Shown piece after piece: positions 22,259 to 31,651 of a stretch of 32,880 nucleotides of DNA. The position numbers and the translations under genes are program-made. The stretch spans positions 1 to 32,880 of the forward strand of contig NZ_CADCWT010000026.1 of assembly GCF_902806485.1 (NCBI RefSeq), given 5' to 3'. Under the pieces are notes generated by a model. That model was not told the origin of the DNA, did not search any database, and was given only the letters and a program-made list of their open reading frames with translations. Position 1 is the stretch's first letter. Each line of letters begins with the position of its first letter. The stretch comes from Candidatus Frankia alpina (lineage in GTDB: Bacteria; Actinomycetota; Actinomycetes; Frankiales; Frankiaceae).

Positions 22259-23988
22259 GCCTGCCTCGCCCCGGCCGGCTCAGGGCGCTGCGCGCCATGG
22301 CGGTCCGCTGCCGGCGGCGGGTCCAGGCCAGGCCCGGGCACCAGCCCGTTCTTCCCTCGGGTCACCGGGTCGCCGCCCGCAGGCGGCGCGGGGTCGGCAC
22401 CGCCGGCCAGGTCGACGTCGTCATGGTTGTCCGGGGACGGGTCGGCGCCGTTCATGCCGAGCGTCACCTCCCGGCGCATCGCCTCGGCGATCATGTCCGC
22501 GGTCGTCTGTGCACCGGCCGCCGGTTCCAGCCGGTGCTTGCCGAGCTTGGCGGACTCGGTCAGCGGCACCGGGTAGACGCCGTCGAAGCAGGCTCGGCAC
22601 AGCGCCTGCGCCGGCTGATGGGACGCGGCGACCAGGCCCTCCAGCGAGACGTAGGCCAGCGAGTCCGCGCCGAGCGAGGCACGGATCTCCTCGACGCTGG
22701 CGTCGCTGGCGATGAGCTCGTCGCGGGTGGCGAAGTCGATGCCGTAGAAGCAGGGCCAGCGCACCGGAGGCGAGGAGATCCGGATGTGGACCTCGGCGGC
22801 GCCGGCCTCGCGCAGCATTCGGACCAGCGCCCGCTGGGTGTTCCCACGCACGATCGAATCGTCCACGACGACCAGGCGGCGGCCCTCGATGACGTCACGC
22901 AGCGGGTTCAGCTTGAGCCGGATCCCGCGCTGGCGGATCGTCTGCGACGGCTGGATGAAGGTGCGTCCCACGTAGGAATTCTTGACCAGCCCCTCCCCGA
23001 ACGGGATGCCGGCCTGCTCCGCGTAGCCGACCGCGGCGGGCACCCCGGACTGCGGCACCGGGATGACGAGGTCCGCCTCCACGGGCGCCTCGCGGGCGAG
23101 CTGGCGGCCCACGTCGACCCGGGTGGCGTGCACCGAACGGCCGGCGATCGCCGTGTCCGGACGGGCGAGGTAGACGTACTCGAACAGACAGCCGTGCGGA
23201 TTGGCTTCGGCGAAGGTGTGCGACTGCACCCCGGCGGCGTCGATGACGATCATCTCGCCGGGCTGGACCTCGCGGACGAAGGTCGCGCCGACGATGTCGA
23301 GAGCGGCCGTCTCACTGGCGACGATCCACGCCCCGTCCGGATGTTCGTCCAGGCGGCCGAGGACGAGGGGATGGATGCCGTGCGGATCGCGGGCCGCGTA
23401 GAGGGTCGAGGCGTCCGAGAAGACCAGCGAGAAGGCGCCGGCGAGCCGGGGCAGCACGGCCATCGCCGCGTCGGCGAGAGTGGGCCCGGCGTGGTCGGCG
23501 AGCATCGCGGTGATGAGGTCGGAGTCGGTGGTCGCGCGCAGCCGGTCACGCCCGGCACCGAGCCCCTGCGCGAGCTCGACGATGTTGGTGAGATTGCCGT
23601 TGTGGCCGAGCGCGATCGGGCCGCCAAAACGGGCCGTGCGATAGGACGGCTGGGCGTTCTCCCAGGTGGAGGATCCGGTCGTCGAGTACCGGGTGTGCCC
23701 CACCGCCACGTGGCCGCTCAGACTGGACAGGGTGATCTCGTCGAAGACCTGGGCGACGAGCCCGAGCTCCTTGAACACCACGACCGTCCGGCCGTCGCCG
23801 ACCGCGATCCCGGCCGCCTCCTGACCGCGGTGCTGCAGGGCGTACAACCCGTAGTACGCAAGATTCGCCACGTCCTCACCGGGCGCCCAGACGCCGAAGA
23901 CGCCGCAGGCATCCCGGGGACCGGGTTCGTCGGACAGCTCGGACTCCACTGCGGGGTTGGCGCCAAAGCGGGCGGCGACGTCTGGCAC
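22255..23988 (-). CDS. purF: Amidophosphoribosyltransferase
   Basis: A 577-residue enzyme for the first committed step of purine synthesis (PRPP plus glutamine to phosphoribosylamine). I chose the GTG at 23986-23988, which has AAGGAG 6 bases before it; the open frame upstream is not conserved. A 27-residue propeptide precedes the nucleophile Cys28 (DACGVFGVW), exposed on processing. Then YYGLYALQHRGQEAAGI, GHTRYSTTGSS and GHNGNLTN make the glutaminase domain; RRLVVVDDSIVRGNT is the PRPP-binding loop. Cys residues that could hold an FeS cluster (RACFDG and others) are present. The C-terminal 70 residues are an unconserved Pro/Asp-rich tail. Coupled to purM. Confidence 0.95.
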   Translation of the reverse strand: MPDVAARFGANPAVESELSDEPGPRDACGVFGVWAPGEDVANLAYYGLYALQHRGQEAAGIAVGDGRTVVVFKELGLVAQVFDEITLSSLSGHVAVGHTRYSTTGSSTWENAQPSYRTARFGGPIALGHNGNLTNIVELAQGLGAGRDRLRATTDSDLITAMLADHAGPTLADAAMAVLPRLAGAFSLVFSDASTLYAARDPHGIHPLVLGRLDEHPDGAWIVASETAALDIVGATFVREVQPGEMIVIDAAGVQSHTFAEANPHGCLFEYVYLARPDTAIAGRSVHATRVDVGRQLAREAPVEADLVIPVPQSGVPAAVGYAEQAGIPFGEGLVKNSYVGRTFIQPSQTIRQRGIRLKLNPLRDVIEGRRLVVVDDSIVRGNTQRALVRMLREAGAAEVHIRISSPPVRWPCFYGIDFATRDELIASDASVEEIRASLGADSLAYVSLEGLVAASHQPAQALCRACFDGVYPVPLTESAKLGKHRLEPAAGAQTTADMIAEAMRREVTLGMNGADPSPDNHDDVDLAGGADPAPPAGGDPVTRGKNGLVPGPGLDPPPAADRHGAQRPEPAGARQA

Positions 23989-24203
23989 CAGGACTCCTTG
24001 GCTGGTCAGGGACACCGGAGAAATGCGGAGGGCTACGCGCGGGACTGCGTCCGCGCCGGCCCGTCCGCACTCGTCACGCGACGTACCGGACCGGCTTCGG
24101 CCACCGCCTCGCCCGGCAGCTACCTCTCTCCACGCTAGCAGCGACGGGCCACATCGTCCCTTGCCTCGGGTGCCGGCCCAATGCCCCGCGGCCGGCTCCG
24201 CCG

Positions 24204-25022
24204 TCACAACAGCGGCAGGTAACCGCTGAGATCAGCTCGCTCGCCGCTGGCGGAGATCCGCCCGTCGGCCACGGCGTCGCCCCAGGCCAGCCGTCCCGCG
24301 CAGAGCAGGACGAACGCGACCGGTCCAGCCTCGACCACGTTCGGCGGGGTGCCGCGCGTGTGCCGGGGCCCCTCGACGACCTGGACGGCGGCGAAGGGCG
24401 GCACCCGCAGTTCCACCGTGTGCCCGGGCACACGGTGGGCGAACAGCTCGGCGAACAGCTTCGCCGCCACCTTCAACGCCGGGCGCAGCGGCTCGACGCC
24501 GAGGTCGAGACCATGCACCACCGCCTCCACCGCCCGGGTACGCAGGAACTCGGTCAGCAGCATCGGGCCACCCGGGGTCGCGACCACCGGGTCGCCGTCG
24601 TCGGTGACCCGCGCCAGCGCGGCCGCCGCCGCCGACACCTCGGCGGCCAGCCGCTCGCGCAGGCCCGCCGGCCCGATAGCCGCCGCCAGGGCCCGGGCGG
24701 TGTCCGCGATCGACTCCGCCCGGGCCCCGGTGCCCGTGAGGTAGCCGGCCGCCGAGACCGCCCGCGGCACAGCGGGATGGGTCGGGTCGGTGGCGGGAAG
24801 CGATTCGGCGGGAGCCAGCGCCTGCGTCAGCGCGGTCGCGGACCAGCCGACATGCATGGCGAGGTCCCCAACCGTCCAGCCGGGCAGGGGGCTCGGCGCG
24901 GCGAGCCTGCCGGCCGGCAGCTCGCCCACGGCGTCGGCGACCCGCCCCCACTGGGGCACAACCGCGGCGACAAGCTCCGCAAGCGCTGCCGCGGCGTCCC
25001 GGCGGCGGATGCGGGAGGGCAT
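24204..25022 (-). CDS. Maleylpyruvate isomerase/DinB-fold protein with sterol carrier-type C-terminus
   Basis: A 272-residue protein from the ATG at 25020-25022; further upstream the frame is open but shows no conservation. Residues about 10-160 form the DinB-like helical bundle of the mycothiol-dependent maleylpyruvate isomerase family (LPGWTVGDLAMHVGWSATAL with the metal-binding His, then FLRTRAVEAVVHGLDLGV with a second His). Residues 170-272 (AELFAHRVPGHTVELRVPPF, FVLLCAGRLAWGDAVADGRI, GERADLSGYLPLL) match the SCP2-like domain often fused to it. Substrate unknown. It lies beside purF in other actinobacteria too. Divergent from the big ATPase gene. Confidence 0.85.
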   Translation of the reverse strand: MPSRIRRRDAAAALAELVAAVVPQWGRVADAVGELPAGRLAAPSPLPGWTVGDLAMHVGWSATALTQALAPAESLPATDPTHPAVPRAVSAAGYLTGTGARAESIADTARALAAAIGPAGLRERLAAEVSAAAAALARVTDDGDPVVATPGGPMLLTEFLRTRAVEAVVHGLDLGVEPLRPALKVAAKLFAELFAHRVPGHTVELRVPPFAAVQVVEGPRHTRGTPPNVVEAGPVAFVLLCAGRLAWGDAVADGRISASGERADLSGYLPLL

Positions 25023-25157
25023 CGCCCCATCCTGCCCGGTCGGCACCGACCCGATCGTGGCCGGCCCGATCGGGAGCCCGACCCGGCCACGGCGCCACCC
25101 ACGATCCACACCAACCCGCTCCCGCCATAGGCGAGGCGGGAAGACGAGTATGGACGG

Positions 25158-28100
25158 GTGTCAGTGACCGCCGCACATGCTGCGGCAGACGTGTACGGGA
25201 CCGCGGCGATCCAGCGGCGGGTGCTGGACGCCTGGGTCGCCTCGCCGGCCCGCTTCCGGGAGGACGCCAACGCGGAGGAGGACGCCGCCCTCGGCGCCTA
25301 CCACGACCGCCTCGTCGTGGAACTGTTGCAGAACGCCGTCGACGCCGCGGGCGAGGCCGGCGTGCCGGCCCGGGTGCTCCTGCGGCTCAGCACCGACGCC
25401 ACCATCCCGGATGCTGGGCCCGCCGGCCTGCTGGAGATCGCCAACACCGGGGCAGCGCTATCGGCGGCCGGCGTCGAGGCGCTGTCGACCCTGCGTGCCT
25501 CCACCAAACGCGACAGCGCCTCCGTCGGCCGCTTCGGCGCCGGATTCGCCGCCGTCCTCGCGGTGACGGACGAGCCGTCGATCGTCTCCCGCGTCGGCTC
25601 CGACCCGATACTGACCGGCGTGGCCTGGTCGAGAAGCCGCGTGATAGACGCAGTGACGGCCCTCACCATGCCCGCGGCCTCGCTGGACGGCGGTGACGTA
25701 ACCAGCGGCGACGTAACGAATCGCGACGCAACGAATCCCGGGCCGTCCCTCGCTGCCCTCGAAACCGTCGACGGCCTCGGCATCGGCGGCCTCGGCGTCG
25801 CGGGCGTCGGCGTCGGCCAAGCGGCGCGCCTGGGCGAGGAACTCGCTCGGCGCGAGGGCGCGGTGCCGATCCTCCGGCTACCGTTCACGATCACCGCCGG
25901 GCCGCCCCCCGAGGGCTACGACACCGTGGTCCGACTCCCGCTGCGCGATGGCGCCGCGACGGCGCTCGCGCGCGAGTTGCTGGCCGGGCTCGATCCCACC
26001 CTGCCGCTGGTGCTCGGCGGCCCCGGCGAGATTGTCGTCGACGTGGACGGCGCTGTGCGGGCGATCACCTGCCGCTGGCTGCGGGGCGGCCCGGACGGCG
26101 GCCGAGGTGCGGCGCGGGCGAGCGGCACCGGACCGGCCGGCAGCCAGATCTGCGAACGCGTCGAGATAGCCGACCTGAACGGCGAGCGGTGGCGCGGGAT
26201 CTCCCGCAGCGGCACGATTCCCGCCGCCCTGCTCGCCGACCGCCCGGTAGAGGAACGCGGACGAACCGGCTTCACGGCCCGGGTGATGGTCCCCGACGGC
26301 GGCTGGCCGAACGGCGTGGCCCGAGTGCTGCGGGCGCCGCAGCCCACCGACGAGCCCCTGTCGCTGCCGGTCCTGGCCAGCGTCGAGCTGCCGCTGGACC
26401 CGTCTCGGCGGCACACCGTCGGCGGCCCGCTGCGCGATCGACTGACCGACGAGCTCGCGGCGGCGGCCGTCGTCCTGGCCGAGTACCTCGGCACGGGGCT
26501 GGAGCCCGGCGACCTGGCGCAGGCCGGCGTCGTCCCCGGCGACCAGGCCGGACCGGGTGGGCCGCCCCCCGATCCGCTTGCCGCCCTGGCCTTGATCCCG
26601 ACGGGGCTCGCCCTCGGCGAGGTCGACGGCCGGCTGCGGGAGTCCCTGCTGCGGCTGCTCCCGGAGTCGGCGCTGTTTCCCGGCGCCCTGCGCGGCCGGG
26701 ACTGTTCGGTGGCCGACCTCGGTCCGGCCACCGACGCGGTGACCGAGCTGCTGCACATCCCCGGTCCACCGGCCGACACCGCCAGCCTGGCCGATCTGGC
26801 CGATCCAATCGTTGCGGATGGCGTCGATCCAGTGCCGGCGGTGGATGGGGCGAAGCTGGTGGCGGGCCTGCTCCCGGCGGCCTACGCCACCCGACGGTGG
26901 CGCACGGCGTTGGACCTGCTCGGCGTCCGACGAGTGGACAGCGCCGCGCTGGTCGAGCTGCTGGCCGGGGTCTCCCGGCCGCCGGACTGGTGGGGACGGC
27001 TCTACCCGCTGCTGGTCGGCGCGCCGGACCGGGACGCCCTGGGAGCACTGCCGGTGCCACTCGCCGAGATCGGCGCGGACGGGCCCGACGCGGCCGACCC
27101 ACTCGCCGCCCCCACGCCCGCGGGCTCGACCGGCGGCGGCAGCCTGCGGACCCGCATGGTCACCGGGCCGCGCGGCACCCTGCTACCGACCGCCGAGCTG
27201 GACATCGTCGCCCTGGTGCGCTCGGGGCTGCCGCTGCGGGTGGTCCATCCCGATGCCTGCAGCACGGGCGGCGCCCGCGACGCGCTGCGGACCCTGGGTG
27301 CCCTGGAGGGCACGCCGGCCGGGGTGCTGCGCGACCCGGCCATACGCGAGGCGGTGCTCGACGCCGAGCCCGGCGACCATCCCGACGACCTGCTGGCGCT
27401 GGCCGCCGCCGTGCTCGCCCTGCTCCGGGACGCGGGCGAGGAGCGCCCGGCGGAGCTCGGCTGGCTTGAGGACCTGCTGCTGCCGTCCGCCGACGGCGAG
27501 TTCACCCCCGCCGGGGAGCTGCTCGTCGAGGGAGGTCCGCTGGACCGGGTGCTGGCCGAGGACGCACCGTTCTCGACGCTGGCACCCGAGGTCGCCCGGG
27601 CGTGGCCCGCGCAGGTGCTGGAACGGGTCGGCGTGCTGCACTCGTTCAGCGTGCTGCGCGCCTACGACCTGCCGCTTGACGCCGACGAGCAGATCCTGCT
27701 CGATCTCGACGACAGCGACACCTGGGTCGACGACGTCGCGGCCGACGATCATGGCGGCGCGCCGGGGGGCTCGGCAAATCTGCACCGCCCGCCGGCGGGG
27801 GGCCCGCCCGCGCCAGCCATGATCGGCGTTTTCGTCGCGGTTCGCGACCTCGAACTCGTCGACCCGGCGGCGTGGCCCGAGGCGCTCGCGGAGCTGGCCC
27901 GCCCGCCGCTGCGCGAGGCCGTGTTCGCCCCGGAGCCGTCGTATACCCGGTGGTGGCTGGCGCGGCACGCGGTGCTGCCGGTGGCGGGCACCGGCCGGGT
28001 GCTGCCGCCGGGCGAGCTGCTACTACCCGCGGCCGATCCGCTGCTCGCCGGCCTGTTCGCCCGCGGCGCCCCGCTGGCCGGCGTCGATGACGAGTTCCTG

Positions 28101-28844
28101 CGCCACCTCGGCGCACGGCTCACCCTCGACGACGTCCTCGGTGACCTCGGCGCGGTCATGGACCTGCTTGACCGGCTGGGCGACGCAGATCGGGACGTCC
28201 CCTGGCCGGCGGCGCGCACGCTCTACATCGCCGCGGTCGACGCCGTGGCCCGGGTACTCACGACACCGGACCGGTCCGCGCGCGACGAGCGGTTCGACCC
28301 GCCGCTGACCGTGCGGACGCCCGACGGGGTTGTGCCGAGCGGGCAGGCCGTCGTCGTCGACGCGCCCGACCTGCTGGGTCTGTTGGGCACCGACCGTGGC
28401 GCGCTGCGGCTGCCGCTGGACCGTGCGGCCGAGGTCGCCCACGTGCTCGGGGTTCCGCTGGCCGCCGAGATCGCGTCCTGCGAGATCGCATCCGATGGGT
28501 ACCCGGCCGGGGAGGCCGCCACCGGGTCGGGCCCGGCCGGTGCGAGCGGCGCAAACGGCGCAAACGGCGAGACGCGGCGCGCGCCGGACGGCACGCCGTA
28601 CCGTGTGCACCGCCCGCTGCTGGTTGAGGACCTGGCCGGTCGCCCGACGCGGGTGCCATGGCGGGTGCTCGGCGGGATCGGCGGCGAGGTGCACGTCGAT
28701 GCCGACGCCGGCCCCGACGCGCTGGCCCGGGCGCTGGCATGGCGGGGTGGGCAGTGGGACCGGCGACACGCGCTCGCTGCGGAGCTGCGCGACCCGACGG
28801 GCGCGGCCTTCCGCGCGGCGGAGGACGACCTCGACGAGACCTGA
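25158..28844 (+). CDS. Large sacsin/Hsp90-like N-terminal ATPase protein
   Basis: A 1228-residue cytosolic protein with a GTG start at 25158. Residues 1-270 show a GHKL (Bergerat) ATP site: RLVVELLQNAVDAAGEAG at about 50-66 (catalytic Glu and Asn), a shortened second motif around GLLEIANTGAALS at about 95, and SVGRFGAGFAAVLAVTDEPS at about 120. This is the sacsin-type N-terminal domain. The remaining 950 residues are Ala/Leu/Asp-rich with no domain that I can name; conserved parts include LPLDPSRRHTVGGPLRDRL and DDEFLRHLGARLTLDDVLGD. Two Gly/Ala-rich inserts (near 180-220 and 1115-1140) look low in constraint. A chaperone-like role is inferred from the ATPase family only. It ends against the DUF2530 gene with a shared terminator. 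Confidence 0.85.
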   Translation: MSVTAAHAAADVYGTAAIQRRVLDAWVASPARFREDANAEEDAALGAYHDRLVVELLQNAVDAAGEAGVPARVLLRLSTDATIPDAGPAGLLEIANTGAALSAAGVEALSTLRASTKRDSASVGRFGAGFAAVLAVTDEPSIVSRVGSDPILTGVAWSRSRVIDAVTALTMPAASLDGGDVTSGDVTNRDATNPGPSLAALETVDGLGIGGLGVAGVGVGQAARLGEELARREGAVPILRLPFTITAGPPPEGYDTVVRLPLRDGAATALARELLAGLDPTLPLVLGGPGEIVVDVDGAVRAITCRWLRGGPDGGRGAARASGTGPAGSQICERVEIADLNGERWRGISRSGTIPAALLADRPVEERGRTGFTARVMVPDGGWPNGVARVLRAPQPTDEPLSLPVLASVELPLDPSRRHTVGGPLRDRLTDELAAAAVVLAEYLGTGLEPGDLAQAGVVPGDQAGPGGPPPDPLAALALIPTGLALGEVDGRLRESLLRLLPESALFPGALRGRDCSVADLGPATDAVTELLHIPGPPADTASLADLADPIVADGVDPVPAVDGAKLVAGLLPAAYATRRWRTALDLLGVRRVDSAALVELLAGVSRPPDWWGRLYPLLVGAPDRDALGALPVPLAEIGADGPDAADPLAAPTPAGSTGGGSLRTRMVTGPRGTLLPTAELDIVALVRSGLPLRVVHPDACSTGGARDALRTLGALEGTPAGVLRDPAIREAVLDAEPGDHPDDLLALAAAVLALLRDAGEERPAELGWLEDLLLPSADGEFTPAGELLVEGGPLDRVLAEDAPFSTLAPEVARAWPAQVLERVGVLHSFSVLRAYDLPLDADEQILLDLDDSDTWVDDVAADDHGGAPGGSANLHRPPAGGPPAPAMIGVFVAVRDLELVDPAAWPEALAELARPPLREAVFAPEPSYTRWWLARHAVLPVAGTGRVLPPGELLLPAADPLLAGLFARGAPLAGVDDEFLRHLGARLTLDDVLGDLGAVMDLLDRLGDADRDVPWPAARTLYIAAVDAVARVLTTPDRSARDERFDPPLTVRTPDGVVPSGQAVVVDAPDLLGLLGTDRGALRLPLDRAAEVAHVLGVPLAAEIASCEIASDGYPAGEAATGSGPAGASGANGANGETRRAPDGTPYRVHRPLLVEDLAGRPTRVPWRVLGGIGGEVHVDADAGPDALARALAWRGGQWDRRHALAAELRDPTGAAFRAAEDDLDET

Positions 28845-28861
28845 GCCGACGGAAGTCGGCT
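28844..28861. terminator. Bidirectional terminator between convergent genes
   Basis: Perfect 7-base arms AGCCGAC and GTCGGCT enclose a GGAA tetraloop, exactly between the two stop codons. Short but well placed. Confidence 0.6.
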
Positions 28862-29147
28862 ACCCTTGCCCGGCCCGCAGCCGGTTGCGGCGGCGGATCA
28901 CGATCCACAGCCCGGCGAGCCCGAGCCCGAAGCCGCAGATCGCAGTGGCCAGCCACCACAGGTGGCCGTCGTCACGCAGGTCGTCCAGGAACACCAGCTC
29001 GACCAGCGCGGCGACAGCCCACAGCACCGTGCCGACGGCGACGGAGACGACGCCGTCGTAGGGCAGTGGCTGGAGCGGCGGCGGACCGGTGGGGACCGGC
29101 CCGGCGGCGACGCCCGCGGCGGGGTCGCTGTTCGCTGACGTACTCAT
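28860..29147 (-). CDS. DUF2530 membrane protein
   Basis: A 95-residue protein with two membrane helices (about 33-55, VVSVAVGTVLWAVAALVELV; about 62-85, WWLATAICGFGLGLAGLWIV) and a basic end (RRRNRLRAG). The pattern PLPYDGVVSVAVGTVLWAV then a short acidic loop with HLWWLATAI is that of DUF2530, found only in actinobacteria and without known function. The positive tail should be cytoplasmic. Convergent with the ATPase gene. Confidence 0.85.
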   Translation of the reverse strand: MSTSANSDPAAGVAAGPVPTGPPPLQPLPYDGVVSVAVGTVLWAVAALVELVFLDDLRDDGHLWWLATAICGFGLGLAGLWIVIRRRNRLRAGQG

Positions 29148-29175
29148 CCCGCCCGACGGTACCCGCCGCCCGGTA

Positions 29176-29673
29176 TCAGTTGGACGAACCAGGTGTCGGC
29201 GCCCGGCTGAGGATCACTCCGCAGCCAGGGTGCGTGTGCGCCCGTGCCGCCGGGTCCTGCAGCAGGGCGATGAGCCGCGCGTAGGGCAGCAACTCGTGCA
29301 GCTGCCGCAGCGCCGTGAAGTCCACCAGGTGGTAGGGGGCGCTCACGCCGCGCAGGACGCCCGCGGGCGCCGGGTCCACGAGGGCCTCGAACCACGCCCG
29401 GCGACGCGGCGCGTCGAGGCCCCACGGCCCCGCGGAGCCTTCCGCCGGTTCATCGCCATCCTGCGCCACGGAGCCGGAACCGCCGGGCGAACCGAGAGCG
29501 ATAGGCGAGCCGAGAATGATAGGTGAACCAAGAGTGATAGGCGGGGGGAGAACGGTAGGCGGCGTGAGAACGGTGGCGGGGAGAAAGACGGCCGGGCAGC
29601 GGCGCAGGCCGGCGAGAAGGATCTCCATACCCGCGTCCGGCGCACCGATCACGAGGAAATCAGGCAGGGCCAT
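29176..29673 (-). pseudogene. Truncated sulfotransferase-like gene with hexapeptide repeat
   Basis: A 165-residue frame with RBS CAGGAG before the ATG at 29671-29673. The start (LPDFLVIGAPDAGMEILLAGL) corresponds to the PAPS-binding loop of sulfotransferases (F-L-I-G-x-x-K-x-G-T-T), but the catalytic Lys and the Thr residues are replaced by Asp, Met and Glu. Near the end HELLPYARLIALLQDPAARA corresponds to the second PAPS motif. The middle is replaced by five hexapeptides (TVLTPP to IALGSP) encoded by 18-bp repeats, and the C-terminal half is missing. It looks like a decayed gene; a new use cannot be excluded because the frame is still open. Confidence 0.65.
29486..29575. repeat. Five 18-bp tandem repeats
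   Basis: Units at 29486, 29504, 29522, 29540 and 29558 follow the pattern GGCGAACCGAGAG-GATA with differences. They lie in frame within the sulfotransferase-like gene and code for five hexapeptides. Confidence 0.85.
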
Positions 29674-30422
29674 GAGATCTCCTGTTCCGGCCTCTTCGGC
29701 GTCTCCGACCAGCGGGTACCGAACGGTCCGTCAATATATTCCGGCTTTCCCACCGGAAAAATCGAGATCGTGCGATGGCCGGCGAGGCTTCGAAGATTCC
29801 GATGAAAAGCCTCGAATCGGATGGATGTGGACACGGGCCCGGCGGCCCCGAAACCCGTGCTAGCCCGCAGCCCGACCCGCGCGGACCCGGGGCCCAGCGC
29901 CTCCGCCGCCACTCATTCGACACTCTACATATCACTATGTGAAGCAAGTCACAGTTTCATTCTCTTGGCGGCGGCCGGAACAGTGTGCTTCCGTTGCTCT
30001 TGTGTTGAAGCGGCTGATGCTGGTCACCCGGAGCCATATTGATCTGCTCCGCGTCGCCTCTGCTGCCTGTCCGGCTACCTGACAGGCGGCCACCAGCCGC
30101 GCCACCCGCGCCTGCGCCTGCTGCGGACCGGCCGGGCCGCCACCCGGCTCCGGTCGCCGGCCGAGTGATGCTTGCCCCCGGCCTGCCGGGGCCCACCGCC
30201 GTCGCCACCGGATCACAATCGATCATGGTGCGGCACGTCGTCGCGGTGCCCGAGCGCTGTCCGGCCCCCTGACACCGCGCCCGCCGACCGGGACCGGTCC
30301 GCCGACACCACCCCGCTCAGGATTCCCGCCCCCGGCCCAGGGACCACCCGGCTCCAAGGCCCGCCCGGCCCAGCGCCCACAGCTCCCGGCGACCGGAAGA
30401 ACCACTGACCGAAAGGCCAGCG
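29674..30422. other. Long intergenic region
   Basis: About 750 bases with no gene that I can support; open frames on both strands are Pro/Ala/Arg-rich and lack ribosome sites. The part 29730-29820 is lower in GC and has two small inverted repeats (29739-29758 with TTCCGG/CCGGAA; 29783-29814 with CGAGGCTT/AAGCCTCG). Around 29926-29945 the near palindrome CATATCACTATG lies in another AT-richer patch and could be a promoter or operator region. Confidence 0.5.
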
Positions 30423-30908
30423 ATGCCCCCGCAGACGACCACTCTCCCGTACCGGCCGCGTCTGGTGACCACGCCGCAGCGCACTCCCGTCGGGACGGCG
30501 GCGACCCTCCCCCGCCAGCCACTGCCCGCGCCGGCCCACGCGCGGACGGCCCCAGCCCGGCCCGACCACCGCGCCACCGCGCAGATCCCGCCCCGTTCGG
30601 GGTTGTGGATCGACCGGACCGCCTGGCTCGCGACGGTGGACGGCCGCGCACTGCAGCTGACCTACCTCGAGTTCGAGGTGCTGGACTTCTTCGTCCACCA
30701 CCCCGGGCAGGCGCACAGCCGCCAGGCCCTGCTGTCGTCGGTGTGGGGGCACCAGGCCGATGACGCGACGGCCCCGGACGTCCGCACAGTCGACGTCCTC
30801 GTGACCAGGCTGCGGCGCAAGCTCGGCCCCGAGCACCGGTACCGGATCGAGACGATCCGCCGGGTGGGCTACCGCTACCGCCCACTCGATCCGGCCATGG
30901 CGTCCTGA
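30423..30908 (+). CDS. Orphan OmpR/PhoB-type winged-helix regulator
   Basis: A 161-residue protein; GAAAGG precedes the ATG at 30423. Residues 1-55 are Pro/Ala-rich and disordered. Residues about 60-158 are the effector domain of OmpR-type response regulators: LTYLEFEVLDFFVHHPGQAH, SRQALLSSVWG, VRTVDVLVTRLRRKLG (recognition helix) and RIETIRRVGYRYRP (wing). There is no receiver domain and no nearby kinase, so it is not a standard two-component regulator. Target unknown. Convergent with the thpR-like gene; a strong shared hairpin follows. Confidence 0.85.
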   Translation: MPPQTTTLPYRPRLVTTPQRTPVGTAATLPRQPLPAPAHARTAPARPDHRATAQIPPRSGLWIDRTAWLATVDGRALQLTYLEFEVLDFFVHHPGQAHSRQALLSSVWGHQADDATAPDVRTVDVLVTRLRRKLGPEHRYRIETIRRVGYRYRPLDPAMAS

Positions 30909-30912
30909 CGGC

Positions 30913-30944
30913 GGCCGCTCACCGGCCGGTGCCGGTGAGCGGCC
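30913..30944. terminator. Bidirectional terminator hairpin
   Basis: Perfect 13-base arms (30913-30925 and 30932-30944) with a 6-base loop at the meeting point of two convergent genes. It overlaps the last codons of the thpR-like gene. Confidence 0.7.
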
Positions 30945-31647
30945 AGGAAGCCTGCTCGCGGTACATCGGAGGGGTGCCGGGGGCGCCGTCGACGCTGCTC
31001 ATCAGGACGAGCCGGTCGACGGTCCACGGCAGCGGCTCCACGTCGGCCCGCAGCAGCTCGACGAGCAGGCCGAGCGCCCGGCGGCTCCGATCGGGCACCC
31101 GGGCGAGGGTCAGGTGCGCCCGCAGCGGCCGATCGTCCGCCCCGGCGGCGGCGCCGGCCCGCGCGGCCGCCCGCCGCACGCCGGTCGCGAGCCCTGCGAG
31201 CGCCCCGCCCGACACCGCCCCGCCCGACACCGCAGCGGACCCGGGCCGCACCGCCGTCCACAGCACCCGGTCACCGAAGTGCCCGCCGCCGACGGTCTCG
31301 ACGGCGATCGGGCCGTGCCGCCGCGCCACCCGGGCGAGCCGGGTGTCGAGATCGGCCCGCCGCTCGTCCGGCACCGGGCCGAGGAAGGCGAGGGTGACGT
31401 GCCACCGCTCAGGCTCCGACCAGCGCAGGTCCGCAGCGGCCGCCCGGGCTCGGTGCACCGCGGTGCGCAGTGCGTCGGTGACCGCGGCCGGCGGCACGGC
31501 GGCCACGAACAGCCGCGCGGTCAGCTCCGTGCTCCCGGGTCGGCGTCGTCCACGGCGGCCGTGAGCTGCACGGCGTGCTCGCGCCGCCGCCGCCTGGGTC
31601 GCGGCGCGCACGACGGCACGGGACTGCGGCGTGAACCTCTCAAACAC
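30919..31647 (-). CDS. thpR: RNA 2',3'-cyclic phosphodiesterase with ClpC-like leader
   Basis: A 242-residue protein. The start GTG at 31645-31647 has an excellent GGGGAGG before it. Residues about 44-240 are a 2H phosphoesterase: RLFVAAVPPAAVTDALRTAV, then WHVTLAFLGPVPD (first H-x-T-L) at about 83 and RAHLTLARVPDRS (second H-x-T-L) at about 182, with the typical spacing. Such enzymes open 2',3'-cyclic phosphates on RNA. The first 25 residues (MFERFTPQSRAVVRAATQAA) match the opening of ClpC/Clp-N domains, followed by a basic linker; the rest of that domain is absent. This suggests a fusion after loss of a Clp-N gene, which in relatives often lies behind a small HTH gene like the one encoded upstream here. 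Confidence 0.82.
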   Translation of the reverse strand: MFERFTPQSRAVVRAATQAAAARARRAAHGRRGRRRPGSTELTARLFVAAVPPAAVTDALRTAVHRARAAAADLRWSEPERWHVTLAFLGPVPDERRADLDTRLARVARRHGPIAVETVGGGHFGDRVLWTAVRPGSAAVSGGAVSGGALAGLATGVRRAAARAGAAAGADDRPLRAHLTLARVPDRSRRALGLLVELLRADVEPLPWTVDRLVLMSSVDGAPGTPPMYREQASWPLTGTGR

Positions 31648-31651
31648 CGCC

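Noticed and set aside
22297..24138. Long open frame antisense to purF
   Set aside because: Shadow of a firmly identified gene.
29935..30272. Small genes in the long intergenic region
   Set aside because: Frames on both strands lack ribosome sites and have shadow-like composition.
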